Part shown: positions 8,061 to 16,707 of the stretch, in pieces | How the letters are laid out: every line of letters begins with the position of its first letter | How positions within the stretch are numbered: position 1 is the stretch's first letter | NCBI RefSeq assembly: GCF_030341905.1 | Contig: NZ_JATAAF010000024.1 | Span: 1-43,470 of the forward strand | Source of the DNA: Porticoccus sp. W117 | GTDB lineage: Bacteria > Pseudomonadota > Gammaproteobacteria > Pseudomonadales > Porticoccaceae | DNA length: 43,470 nt | Reading direction: 5' to 3' | Notes under the pieces: model-generated | Told to the model about the DNA's origin: nothing | Seen by the model: only the letters and a program-made list of their open reading frames with translations | Databases searched by the model: none | Position numbers and translations under genes: made by a program

Positions 8061-9455
8061 ATGAAGAATTTCACCAAGCTGGCTCTCGCTACCCTGTTGG
8101 CTTCAAGCACAACCGCTCAGGGCGAAACCCTGGCAGAGATTTACCAATTGGCGCTGGAAAACGACGCCACGTTTAAAGCCTCGGAAGCGCGCTTTTTGAT
8201 CGATCAAGAGGCGATTGTGGCACCGCGTAAAAACCTGTTGCCGTCGTTTGCGGAGAACGCGTCGATTGGGTACGGCCTTGGGGCGGGGAAAAGCCGTTCC
8301 CGCCAGGACAACACGCCACTGAGCCAGACCCGCACATCCGATGGCATTAAAACCTTCTCCGTAGATGGCCTTAACTACAGCTTTAATGTGCGCAACTGGT
8401 TTGACTTTAAAGCCGCCGGGCACGATCTGGAACGGGCCGAGGCGCAGTTTGCCCTGGATCAACAAAACCTGATTGTGCGGGTTGTCGGTGCTTACCTTGA
8501 CGTGCTGCGCGCCAGCGAAGCCCTGCGCATTGCCCGCAGCAACGAAACCGAATCCAGCCAGCGACTGCAAAATGCCAAGGAACGATTTTCCGTAGGGCTG
8601 GTAGCCATTACCGATGTTCACCAGGCCCAATCCACCTTCGACAACGCCGTAGTGGCGGTGTTGCAGGCGGAAGGCGATTTCGCGATTCGCTTTGAAGCTC
8701 TGGAAGTGCTTACTGGCAAACGCCACTTCGAGTTATCCGGACTGAAAAACGACTTTCCTATCGACGACCCGGAACCCCTGGACAGGGAGCAATGGGTGGA
8801 CTTCTCCCTGCAAAACAACAATAGCCTGAAGATCGCTAAGTCCACTCAGGAAAGCACGGTAGATCGCGCCAAAGGCAGTCAGTACAACTACACACCAACC
8901 GTTTCCGTCACCGTCGGGGGGTTCAGATACACCGACACGCCGGGCTCGGTGATCGACTTCGGTAATGGCCCGTTTCTCACCAATGCCAGGGAAAGTTCTT
9001 CCTACCGGGATACCAACGTGCGTGTGTCAGTGCCTATCTTTACCTGGGGGCTCAATCAATCTCAACGCAAAGTAGCCGCTCAACAAAAAGTGCAGGCTCA
9101 TCACAACTACGTAGGCGCCCGCCGCCAGGTGATCCAAAGTGCCCGCACCTCGTTCCTCACCGCCAAGACCAACGCCGCCCGGGTGCGAGCACTGGACTCA
9201 GCGGTGACCTCTGCAGAGAGTGCTTACAAGGCGACTCTCTCTGGCTATGAAGTCGGCACACAGAATATTCTCGATGTACTCAGCGAGCAGTCGCGTCTGT
9301 TCCAGGCGCAGCAAAATTACGCCAACGCTCGCTACGACTACATTCTGAGTTTTATGGAGTTGAAACTGCAGTCGGGACAACTGAGCCCTGAGGATGTGTT
9401 TACCTTGAATGGTTGGCTGGAAGACAGCGCCAAGGTTATAAAAGAGAAAGGCTGA
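8061..9455 (+). CDS. tolC: TolC-family outer membrane efflux protein
   Basis: The protein is a TolC-type channel with an N-terminal signal peptide (MKNFTKLALATLLASSTTAQG, then ETLAEIYQLALEND) and two structurally repeated halves of long helices and short beta strands. The N-terminal LAEIYQLALENDATFKASEA and C-terminal GYEVGTQNILDVLSEQSRLFQAQQNYANARYDYI blocks are typical. TolC trimers span the outer membrane and periplasm and serve tripartite drug efflux pumps and type I secretion. I chose the ATG at 8061 (464 residues) over one 21 nt upstream, because it starts a clean signal peptide. It diverges from yqiB exactly where tolC lies in E. coli. It has a type I secretion/efflux role by family; no pump genes are nearby. 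Confidence 0.93.
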   Translation: MKNFTKLALATLLASSTTAQGETLAEIYQLALENDATFKASEARFLIDQEAIVAPRKNLLPSFAENASIGYGLGAGKSRSRQDNTPLSQTRTSDGIKTFSVDGLNYSFNVRNWFDFKAAGHDLERAEAQFALDQQNLIVRVVGAYLDVLRASEALRIARSNETESSQRLQNAKERFSVGLVAITDVHQAQSTFDNAVVAVLQAEGDFAIRFEALEVLTGKRHFELSGLKNDFPIDDPEPLDREQWVDFSLQNNNSLKIAKSTQESTVDRAKGSQYNYTPTVSVTVGGFRYTDTPGSVIDFGNGPFLTNARESSSYRDTNVRVSVPIFTWGLNQSQRKVAAQQKVQAHHNYVGARRQVIQSARTSFLTAKTNAARVRALDSAVTSAESAYKATLSGYEVGTQNILDVLSEQSRLFQAQQNYANARYDYILSFMELKLQSGQLSPEDVFTLNGWLEDSAKVIKEKG

Positions 9456-9463
9456 CCACTTAC

Positions 9464-9552
9464 CGTCATTCTGAGGAGGCGGAGCCGACGTGAGAATCTC
9501 ACAAGTTGAAAGTTGTGGGATCCTCGCGGTCGCTTCGCTCCCTCAGGATGAC
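9464..9552. repeat. Inverted repeat pair (GTCATTCTGAGG family)
   Basis: GTCATTCTGAGG...GAATCTC at 9464-9500 faces GGGATCCT...CCTCAGGATGAC at 9518-9552. It lies between the convergent tolC and waaA stop codons and could form a long stem that ends transcription from either side. Confidence 0.75.
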
Positions 9553-9569
9553 AAAGAAAAGACGCAGCC

Positions 9570-10844
9570 TCAGGGTGAAGGGCTGGTGTCTTCAATAACT
9601 GTCATTAACCGCTGTAACGCACCACGATTTTGTTCCGCCACCGCTTGTGCGGCTTCGCCCATGGCAACACGACGCTGCGGATCATTGAGCAACGATTCCA
9701 TTTCAGCGGCAATCTGCTCGCTGTTATCGCACACCACCATGCCTTCCGCCGACAATAGCAAGCGGGACGCTTCAGCAAAGTTAAACAGGTGAGAGCCAGA
9801 CAACACCGGCACCCCCCAGGCCGCCGGCTCAATCAAATTGTGACCCCCGACGGGCACCAGCGAGCCGCCCATAAACACCACATCACTGGCGCCGCAAAAC
9901 GCCAATAACTCGCCCATGGTGTCGCCCAGCAGCACCTGACTATCCGCTGGCGCCACTGCTTCACTGCGTCGGGTTACGGTCAGTTTGCGACTTTCACACA
10001 GCTGTGCCACTTCGTCAAAGCGCTCTGGATGACGGGGGACCAATACCAGCAACAAGTCGTCGTGGTACTTTAGAAGCTCCTGAAAACTGTCGAGAATAAC
10101 TTCATCTTCGCCCCGGTGGGTACTGGCCACCAGCCAGACAGGGCGCTGATTGTCACCGCGCCACTGTTGTTTCAGGTCATTGGCTTTTTGACGAACATCA
10201 TCGGTAAGCAGTAAATCAAACTTGATATTGCCCGTAATAGACAGGCTTTTTTCCGGTAAACCTAAGTCGAGAAAACGCTGGCCGTCATCGCTGTGCTGAG
10301 CCGCCACAGCACTGATATTTGCCAACAACGATTGCATAAGCGCCGGCATTTTTGCGTAGCCGTCTGCGGACTTTTGCGACAACCGGGCATTGGCCACCAC
10401 CACCGGAATATCCCGTTTTGCGCAGCCGAGAACCAGGTTGGGCCACAACTCTGTTTCCATAATCACCAGTACATCCGGCTGTACCCGTTTGAGAAAACGC
10501 GCTACCACATCCGGCAGGTCGTAAGGCGCGTAAACGTGATACACCGAATCACCAAAGCTGGCCACAACCCGCTCTGAGCCCGTGGGGGTCATGGTGGTCA
10601 CCACCAGCTGCGCATTGGGATAACGCTGTTGCAGTTGTTTGATCAGCGGCACTGCTGCCAGGGTTTCGCCCACGGAAACCGAGTGCACCCAGATAACCTT
10701 GTCCGCTTTCAGGCGCGGCACAAAACCAAAACGCTCACCCCAGCGTTTGCGATACGCCGGCGCTTTGCGGCCGCGCAGCAGCAGCCTCAACAGCACCAGA
10801 GGTACAGCGAGGTAGAAAGCGATGGTGTAGAGGGCTCTTATCAT
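9570..10844 (-). CDS. waaA: 3-deoxy-D-manno-octulosonic acid (Kdo) transferase
   Basis: WaaA (KdtA) adds Kdo from CMP-Kdo to lipid IVA at the inner face of the cytoplasmic membrane, the first core step of LPS. The protein has the N-terminal membrane anchor (YTIAFYLAVPLVLLRLLLRG), followed by KRWGERFG and VHSVSVGETLAA with the proposed catalytic glutamate. It also carries METELWPNL, NARLS, GNIKFD and the C-terminal FMGGSLVPVGGHNLIEPA. The ATG at 10842-10844 (424 residues) is preferred; an ATG 18 nt upstream lies inside an interspersed repeat. The glycosyltransferase gene upstream may act on the same LPS core. Confidence 0.95.
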   Translation of the reverse strand: MIRALYTIAFYLAVPLVLLRLLLRGRKAPAYRKRWGERFGFVPRLKADKVIWVHSVSVGETLAAVPLIKQLQQRYPNAQLVVTTMTPTGSERVVASFGDSVYHVYAPYDLPDVVARFLKRVQPDVLVIMETELWPNLVLGCAKRDIPVVVANARLSQKSADGYAKMPALMQSLLANISAVAAQHSDDGQRFLDLGLPEKSLSITGNIKFDLLLTDDVRQKANDLKQQWRGDNQRPVWLVASTHRGEDEVILDSFQELLKYHDDLLLVLVPRHPERFDEVAQLCESRKLTVTRRSEAVAPADSQVLLGDTMGELLAFCGASDVVFMGGSLVPVGGHNLIEPAAWGVPVLSGSHLFNFAEASRLLLSAEGMVVCDNSEQIAAEMESLLNDPQRRVAMGEAAQAVAEQNRGALQRLMTVIEDTSPSP

Positions 10845-10857
10845 AGTCTTCAGCCTC

Positions 10858-10963
10858 GTCATTGCGAGCCGCGAAGCGGCGCGGCAATCTCGTGAAGTTT
10901 ACTCCGTATCAGGAGATTGCCGCGTCGCCTTTCTTTGGAAAGCAAGGCTCCTCGCAATGACGG
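10858..10963. repeat. Inverted repeat pair (GTCATTGCGAG family), copy 1
   Basis: CGTCATTGCGAG...CGGCAATCTC on the left faces GGAGATTGCCGCGTCGCC...CTCCTCGCAATGACGG on the right, separated by about 20 nt. It fills the gap upstream of waaA. Closely related copies occur at 14671-14776 and 23695-23788. Confidence 0.88.
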
Positions 10964-10969
10964 ACTTTT

Positions 10970-11707
10970 TTATTTCCAGTAATTTTTCAACCACGGACAT
11001 GGACGAATCGGGCGATACCATTTGTGGGTCACCCCTTCGATGGCTTCATCCGGCAACGGGTGGCCATGGAAAATCAGAATCTTGCTGCCTTCAGGGGCTT
11101 TGGGCGTTTTGAACAACCCCAACGGCCATGGGGAAGCACAGTCGTATTTGAAGCTGACACACCACTGGGTTGGCCAAAACCTCAGCTCGCCGCGCTGATG
11201 CACCTCGTCGCTCAGATAAGCCTGCTCATTGCGGAAGCTGTTTTTTACCTGGTCAAAATTTTGCTGGAATTTGCGCAATGATTGGTCGTAGCGACCAATT
11301 TTAAAGCGGTATACAGACGAGTTACCGATCAGGCGCTTTTTGAATTTCTTGTCGCGGATAATCAGGAATTCACCAGGGTGATCAAACAGCTCGTCGATAT
11401 TGCCTACAATCACTACATCCAGATCGAGAAACAGAGCCTCCCCTTCCAGCCCACCAAACCCTTCTGCCAGTGTGGAGAGTTTGTTCCAACCCCGCTCCGG
11501 GGTGCCGGGGGGCAGCTCCAGGGATGGCAGCGGCTGCGCCTCAATGCCATCCAGCAGGCCATTGTCATCATCGGTAAAGCAGATAAACCGGAATGGCCGG
11601 GTGATGTTGCGATCCACCATGCGGTAGAGGCGATTGGCGTATTCGGCGCCGTATTTCTGACCCCATTTCATACAGATAATATTGACCGGCTGCTGCTCGT
11701 TGGCCAT
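10970..11707 (-). CDS. Putative GT-A type glycosyltransferase
   Basis: This 245-residue soluble protein opens with a beta strand (VNIICMKWGQKYGAEYANRLYRM) and has a DxD-type motif, LFLDLDVVIVG, with Asp95 and Asp97. A C-terminal KILIFHGHPLPDEA block is also visible. This layout fits a GT-A fold glycosyltransferase related to GT8-like proteins, in which the DxD binds the metal-nucleotide sugar. Donor and acceptor cannot be told from sequence. Placement beside waaA suggests LPS core or another surface glycan as acceptor, but that is inference. It is 28 bp downstream of glnE on the same strand. I cannot assign a gene name. Confidence 0.7.
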   Translation of the reverse strand: MANEQQPVNIICMKWGQKYGAEYANRLYRMVDRNITRPFRFICFTDDDNGLLDGIEAQPLPSLELPPGTPERGWNKLSTLAEGFGGLEGEALFLDLDVVIVGNIDELFDHPGEFLIIRDKKFKKRLIGNSSVYRFKIGRYDQSLRKFQQNFDQVKNSFRNEQAYLSDEVHQRGELRFWPTQWCVSFKYDCASPWPLGLFKTPKAPEGSKILIFHGHPLPDEAIEGVTHKWYRPIRPCPWLKNYWK

Positions 11708-11735
11708 GGCATTCTCTCTGTCGTTCTTTGAATGG

Positions 11736-14657
11736 TTAATTGGGTAACAAACGCTGCCAAAGGTGGCTCACTTGCTGGCGATATTGGTGAAACGGCTGGC
11801 TGGCTACCACCGTCGGTTGCTGCTGCAACTGGGCACGGTGGCCAGCGGCGCGATACTCCCGGTAGGCATCGATCAACCAGTGAGCTTGTTGCGGGGAGGG
11901 GCCATCGGCGAGCGCCCCGCTTTCTGTACCGATCGCTGCCAGGGTTTCCAGTATGCGAATGTTATCGCTCCAGCGCAGCAATTGCGGGTGCTGGCTGCCC
12001 CAAGCCAAGACGGCAAATTGAACCATAAATTCAATATCCACGATACCGCCGCTACCCTGTTTGAGGTCAAAGCTGGTGTTGTCTGTTTCCTTGCTTAAGT
12101 GGGCGCGCATTTTGTCGCGCATTTCCACCACATCCGCTGACAGCTGCTGTACGTCCCGCACTCTGGCCAATACGTCTCGACGCACCTTCTGGAAAGCCTC
12201 TGCCAATGGCTCGCTGCCCGCGACCGGCCGCGCCCGCACCAACGCCTGGTGCTCCCAGGTCCAGGCGTCGCTTTCCTGATAGCGCTGAAAGGCGTTGAGC
12301 GAAGTTACCAACATGCCGGAATTCCCGGATGGTCGCAGGCGCATATCCACCTCGTACAGCTGGCCAGAGCTGGTCTGGGTGGTGAGCAAATGGATAATGC
12401 GCTGCCCAAGGCGCAGATAGAAGGTGGCATTGTCGATACTGCGGTCGCCGTCGGTGCTGCCCTGGGGATCAGCGTCGTAGAGGAACACAAGATCCAGGTC
12501 AGAACTGTGGCCCATTTCAATGCCACCTAACTTGCCATAACCAACAATCAGAAAATCTGCCCCGCCACTGCGGAGAACCCCCTGCGGATAGCCGTAGCGC
12601 TGGGTCATCTGTATCCAGGCCATATCGAGCACCTGTTCCAGAAGCACTTCGGCGATCCAGGTAAGGTTGTCACTCACTTGCATCAGCGGCAGTGCATCGG
12701 TGACTTCACAGGCGGCCACCCGCAAGCGGTTGGAGCGTTTGAAATAACGCAACACTTCCAGTTGGGCTTCCAGATCATCTTCCGGAACCCGCAACACTTG
12801 CTGGCGCAGTTCATCCGCCAGCATGGCGCGATCACGGGCGCTGTAGAGGGTGCGCGCATCCAGCAGCTCATCCAGCAGAGACGGGTGTGCCGCCAGCTGA
12901 CTGGCAATCCAGGGGCTGGCAGCACACAGCAATAGCAGCTGTTGAAGAGCCTGGGGATTTTCCGTCAACAACAACAGGTAGGCGCTGCGGCGGGTAACCG
13001 CCTCCACCAGGGCGAGGGTTCGCTGCAACAATTGCGATGGATATTGCCCCCGGCTACAACCTTCCAGCAGCATGGGCATAAAACGCTTGAGGCGGTCGCG
13101 GGCGCTGCTTTGCATCTGCTGTACCGCACGGCTATTCAACAAAGCCTGCAGAGTGCGCTCTGTATCGTCTGGCTGGTCATAACCGGCATTCTGCAGAATT
13201 TCGCTCACCGGCTGGTCACGGCGCAACAGCTGCCAGGTCAGGGTGGCCCACTTCGGTGTTTGCTGACCATTATCCGCCCCTGGCACCGGCTCGGCAACCA
13301 CGGCGGCGAACTCTGTGGCTACCGTTTCCCGCGCCTGTACAAGGCGCTCACAAAACTCTTCCCAGCTGTGGCAACCGACAACCGCAACCAAGCGCTCCCT
13401 GCCCAAATGATCATCCGGCAGGCGTTGAGTTTGTTGATCGGCGATGCCTTGCAGGCAGTGTTCCACCTTTCGCAGTAATTGATAGCTGTCTGCCAGTTGA
13501 CCAGCCTTACCTGCAGGCAGCAGTTTTTCTTCTTCCAGAATTGGCAGTACCCGCAATAACGGCGGTTGCTGCAACCGGGTATCGCGACCGCCGCGAATAA
13601 TTTGAAAAGCCTGGGCGATAAACTCCACTTCCCGGATGCCGCCACGGCCTCGTTTGACGTCATTTTGAGCGCCGCTGCGATGCACTTCCTGCTCGATCAA
13701 TGCCTTGATGTCGCGCAGCGCCTCAATGGCGCTGTAGTCAATGTACTTGCGATACACAAACGGCTTGAGCGCTGTTTGCAGCTGTTCACCAGCGGCAATA
13801 TCACCGGCTACCGGGCGGCCCTTGATCATGGCAAAGCGCTCCCAGTCACGTCCCTGGCTTTGGTAGTACTGCTCCATGGCGGCAAAACTGCCCACCAGTG
13901 GGCCACTGCTGCCATAGGGCCGCAAGCGCATATCGACACGAAACACAAATCCCTCGGCAGTACGGCTATCGAGCAATTGAATCAGTTGCCGCCCCAGGCG
14001 CTCAAAAAACTCCTGGTTGCTGCGGCTGCGTTTTGATGAGGCTTCGCTGGTATCGGTTTCTCCGCTCTCCGGATAAGCAAATATCAAATCGATATCAGAA
14101 GAAACATTCAGCTCCCCAGCTCCCAGTTTGCCCATGCCAAACACCACCAGTCGCTGCGGCTGACCACTGGCTGCGCCTATGGGCACACCGTAGCGGTTGC
14201 ACAGGCTGGGGTAGAGAAAGTCGATGGCGGAATCGAGACAACAACGTGCCATTGCCGTCATATCTGCGGTGGTTTCCGCCAAATCTGCCAAGTCGCTGAA
14301 ATCCCGCCAGACAATGCGCACCATATCCCGGTTGCGCAGTTGTCGCAGAATGGTGGCTAACTGTTGCTCGCTGTCGATTCCTGCGAGTGCTTGCCGATAG
14401 CGTTGCTGCCACTGTTGATAATTAAACGCGCGCTGTAGATCACCGCTACTCACCAGCTCCATAAATGCGTCGGGGCGCTGACAGGCATAGTCAGCGACAA
14501 AGTCGCTGCAGCTCCACAGCAGTTGCAGTTGGGCGGCAAATTCGGGCTGCTGCTGACAGAGTTGTTGCAGTTGCTCGGCACACTCAGGAGAGACATTTTG
14601 AAAACGGGACAGGGTTTGTTGCCACTGGTTTTGCAGTGGGGGGCTGGACTCAAACAC
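11736..14657 (-). CDS. glnE: Bifunctional glutamine synthetase adenylyltransferase/deadenylase
   Basis: GlnE adenylylates glutamine synthetase to inactivate it and removes the AMP again, under control of PII. The 973-residue protein (E. coli 946) has two nucleotidyltransferase domains. The N-terminal deadenylase has FGMGKLGAGELNVSSDIDL at about residues 172-190. The C-terminal adenylylase has VGYGKLGGIEMGHSSDLDL at about 703-721. A PII-responsive linker lies between. Paired aspartates (DID, DLD) are intact in both domains. Translation appears to start at GTG 14655-14657 with only a weak upstream purine stretch. It is followed closely by the glycosyltransferase gene; the upstream gap holds a repeat pair. 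Confidence 0.96.
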   Translation of the reverse strand: MFESSPPLQNQWQQTLSRFQNVSPECAEQLQQLCQQQPEFAAQLQLLWSCSDFVADYACQRPDAFMELVSSGDLQRAFNYQQWQQRYRQALAGIDSEQQLATILRQLRNRDMVRIVWRDFSDLADLAETTADMTAMARCCLDSAIDFLYPSLCNRYGVPIGAASGQPQRLVVFGMGKLGAGELNVSSDIDLIFAYPESGETDTSEASSKRSRSNQEFFERLGRQLIQLLDSRTAEGFVFRVDMRLRPYGSSGPLVGSFAAMEQYYQSQGRDWERFAMIKGRPVAGDIAAGEQLQTALKPFVYRKYIDYSAIEALRDIKALIEQEVHRSGAQNDVKRGRGGIREVEFIAQAFQIIRGGRDTRLQQPPLLRVLPILEEEKLLPAGKAGQLADSYQLLRKVEHCLQGIADQQTQRLPDDHLGRERLVAVVGCHSWEEFCERLVQARETVATEFAAVVAEPVPGADNGQQTPKWATLTWQLLRRDQPVSEILQNAGYDQPDDTERTLQALLNSRAVQQMQSSARDRLKRFMPMLLEGCSRGQYPSQLLQRTLALVEAVTRRSAYLLLLTENPQALQQLLLLCAASPWIASQLAAHPSLLDELLDARTLYSARDRAMLADELRQQVLRVPEDDLEAQLEVLRYFKRSNRLRVAACEVTDALPLMQVSDNLTWIAEVLLEQVLDMAWIQMTQRYGYPQGVLRSGGADFLIVGYGKLGGIEMGHSSDLDLVFLYDADPQGSTDGDRSIDNATFYLRLGQRIIHLLTTQTSSGQLYEVDMRLRPSGNSGMLVTSLNAFQRYQESDAWTWEHQALVRARPVAGSEPLAEAFQKVRRDVLARVRDVQQLSADVVEMRDKMRAHLSKETDNTSFDLKQGSGGIVDIEFMVQFAVLAWGSQHPQLLRWSDNIRILETLAAIGTESGALADGPSPQQAHWLIDAYREYRAAGHRAQLQQQPTVVASQPFHQYRQQVSHLWQRLLPN

Positions 14658-14670
14658 CTTAAATACTCAC

Positions 14671-14776
14671 CGTCATTGCGAGGCCGCAGGCCGCGGCAAT
14701 CTCAGCCAGTTTAGCAGCGTAATTCGGGAGATTGCCGCGTCGCCTTTCTTTATAACAAAGGCTCCTCGCAATGACG
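14671..14776. repeat. Inverted repeat pair (GTCATTGCGAG family), copy 2
   Basis: CGTCATTGCGAGG...GCGGCAATCTC faces GGGAGATTGCCGCGTCGCC...CTCCTCGCAATGACGG. The right half is almost the same as that of copy 1 at 10858-10963, including GCCTTTCTTT. It lies between glnE and the GspE-like gene. Confidence 0.88.
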
Positions 14777-14803
14777 GGAGAACTAAACGATTTCACCAAC
14801 AAT

Positions 14804-16579
14804 TTACTTCCCAGAGTCCGGAGCCACCCGCATCACTTCGGTGATGGAAGTCAGCCCGGCGGCCACTTTCTGAGCGCCGGACAAGCGCAGAGTACGCATG
14901 CCTTCCTTCATGGCCTGAACCCGCAGGTGCTCAATATCGCCATCGTCTTTTACCAGAGGCCGCAAGCTATCGCTGAGGGGAAGAATTTCGTAGATGCCCT
15001 GGCGGCCCAAGTAACCAGTGCCGCGACACTCCAGACAACCCACCGGGCGGTAAACCGCTTTTGGTGGCGCCACTTTCCAGGGGCGCACCAGTTGTTGCCA
15101 GGCATCTTGCTCCAGCTCCGTGGTTTCCTTGCAGTGCGGGCACAATGTGCGCACCAGGCGCTGGGCCATCACACCGTTGAGGGTAGCGCGAATCAAGTGG
15201 GCGGGCACGCCGATATCCAGCAGCCGGGTAATGGCGGTGGGGGCGTCGTTGGTGTGCAAAGTGGAGATCACCAGGTGGCCGGTCAGCGCCGCCTGGGTGG
15301 CCATATCAGCGGTTTCCCGATCACGGATCTCACCCACCATAATGATATCCGGGTCCTGACGCATCAGAGTGCGGATACCGGCGGCAAAATCCAGGTCGAT
15401 TTTGTGATGCACCTGAGTCTGGTTGAAGTTATCCACCACCATTTCGATGGGGTCTTCCACGGTGCTGACGTTAACGCTCTCGGTGGCCAGCTGCTTGAGG
15501 CTGGAGTAAAGGGTAGTGGTTTTACCGGAACCGGTGGGGCCGGTGACCAGTACGATGCCATGGGGGCGTTCCACCATTTGCTGCCAGCGCTTGCTGTCTT
15601 CCCCCACCAGTCCCAGCTCGGCGAAGTTACGCAGTAAGACATCCGGGTCGAAGATGCGCATCACCAGCTTTTCACCAAAGGCGGTGGGCAAGGTGGAAAG
15701 CCGCAATTCCACTTCGCCATTGTCCGGAGACATGGTTTTGATGCGTCCATCCTGTGGTTTGCGCTTTTCCGCCACATTCATGCGTCCCAGCACTTTCAGG
15801 CGGCTGGTCATGGCAATCATGATTTGCAGTGGCATCTCGTACACGAGATGCAAAACGCCGTCGATGCGAAAGCGGATTTTGCCCTTTTCCCGTCGCGGCT
15901 CGATATGAATATCACTGGCCCGCTGTTCAAAAGCGTACTGCAGCAGCCAGTCGACAATAGCGACAATGTGCTGGTCCTGAGCATCCGGGCTGGCCGCTTT
16001 GCCCAGCTCCATCAACTGTTCTACGTTGGTGACCACCGAACTGGCACCGGGCTGCTTGTCTGCACCGGAAATAGAACGCGCCAGCGTATAGAATTCCATG
16101 CGGTACTTGTGAATATCCGCTGGATTGGCCAGCACCCTGCGCACGGTTTTGCGGGTGACCTGCTCCAACCCCTCTACCCAACTGCTGGCGTAGGGTTCTT
16201 CGGTGGCAATCACCAGCTCATCACCCAGCACATCCACACAGAGAATGCCGTGGCGCTTGGCAAAGGCGAATGACATCACCTCGGTTACCGCCGATACTTG
16301 TATTTTCAGTGGGTCGATATGCACCACCGGCATGCCGGTCTGCTCGGCGAGCCAATGCGTCAGGCGGTCCAGATCCAGCACCCGCCCTGACATATCGCCA
16401 CAGCCTTCCAACTGCTGTTTGGCAATATAGATCAGTGGGTGTTGCAGAGCCTCCTCACGGCTGCGGGTGCTACCCGAGACCAGGTTTACACACTCCTGGG
16501 ACAACAAACCCTGCCCTTGCAGCTCTGCCAACAGGGGACGCAGTTCCAAACGACGGTCTTGTACGGTTACTTCAACCAT
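14804..16579 (-). CDS. GspE/PulE/PilB family secretion or pilus ATPase (stand-alone)
   Basis: The 591-residue protein has an N-terminal MshEN/GspE-N-like region (about 30-170). It is followed by the hexameric ATPase core with Walker A GPTGSGKTTT near residue 348, Asp box VSTVEDPIE, Walker B DPDIIMVGEIRD and His box TGHLVISTLHTND. A zinc tetracysteine (CPHC near 481 and CLEC near 513) is intact, so it looks active. Such ATPases drive type II secretion or type IV pilus assembly at the inner membrane. No gsp, pil or msh partner gene is adjacent: glnE is on one side and the TonB2 operon on the other. It must therefore work with machinery encoded elsewhere, or be an uncharacterised orphan. Confidence 0.88.
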   Translation of the reverse strand: MVEVTVQDRRLELRPLLAELQGQGLLSQECVNLVSGSTRSREEALQHPLIYIAKQQLEGCGDMSGRVLDLDRLTHWLAEQTGMPVVHIDPLKIQVSAVTEVMSFAFAKRHGILCVDVLGDELVIATEEPYASSWVEGLEQVTRKTVRRVLANPADIHKYRMEFYTLARSISGADKQPGASSVVTNVEQLMELGKAASPDAQDQHIVAIVDWLLQYAFEQRASDIHIEPRREKGKIRFRIDGVLHLVYEMPLQIMIAMTSRLKVLGRMNVAEKRKPQDGRIKTMSPDNGEVELRLSTLPTAFGEKLVMRIFDPDVLLRNFAELGLVGEDSKRWQQMVERPHGIVLVTGPTGSGKTTTLYSSLKQLATESVNVSTVEDPIEMVVDNFNQTQVHHKIDLDFAAGIRTLMRQDPDIIMVGEIRDRETADMATQAALTGHLVISTLHTNDAPTAITRLLDIGVPAHLIRATLNGVMAQRLVRTLCPHCKETTELEQDAWQQLVRPWKVAPPKAVYRPVGCLECRGTGYLGRQGIYEILPLSDSLRPLVKDDGDIEHLRVQAMKEGMRTLRLSGAQKVAAGLTSITEVMRVAPDSGK

Positions 16580-16645
16580 GCATTTCTTCCCGCAAAATCA
16601 CACATTTATCAGGAATTGTAGCGACTATAGTGATGAGTTTCAGCC

Positions 16646-16681
16646 AAGAAAAAAGCCGACCACTTTGCAGTGATCGGCTTT
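16646..16681 (-). terminator. Rho-independent terminator of the TonB2 operon
   Basis: On the minus strand, AAAGCCGA-TCACT-GCAA-AGTGG-TCGGCTTT forms a long stem (16652-16681) followed by a T-run (16646-16651), 26 bp past the TPR gene stop. It separates the TonB2 operon from the GspE-like gene. Confidence 0.9.
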
Positions 16682-16707
16682 GATAACAAAAGCTGTGAAA
16701 AGAGAGA

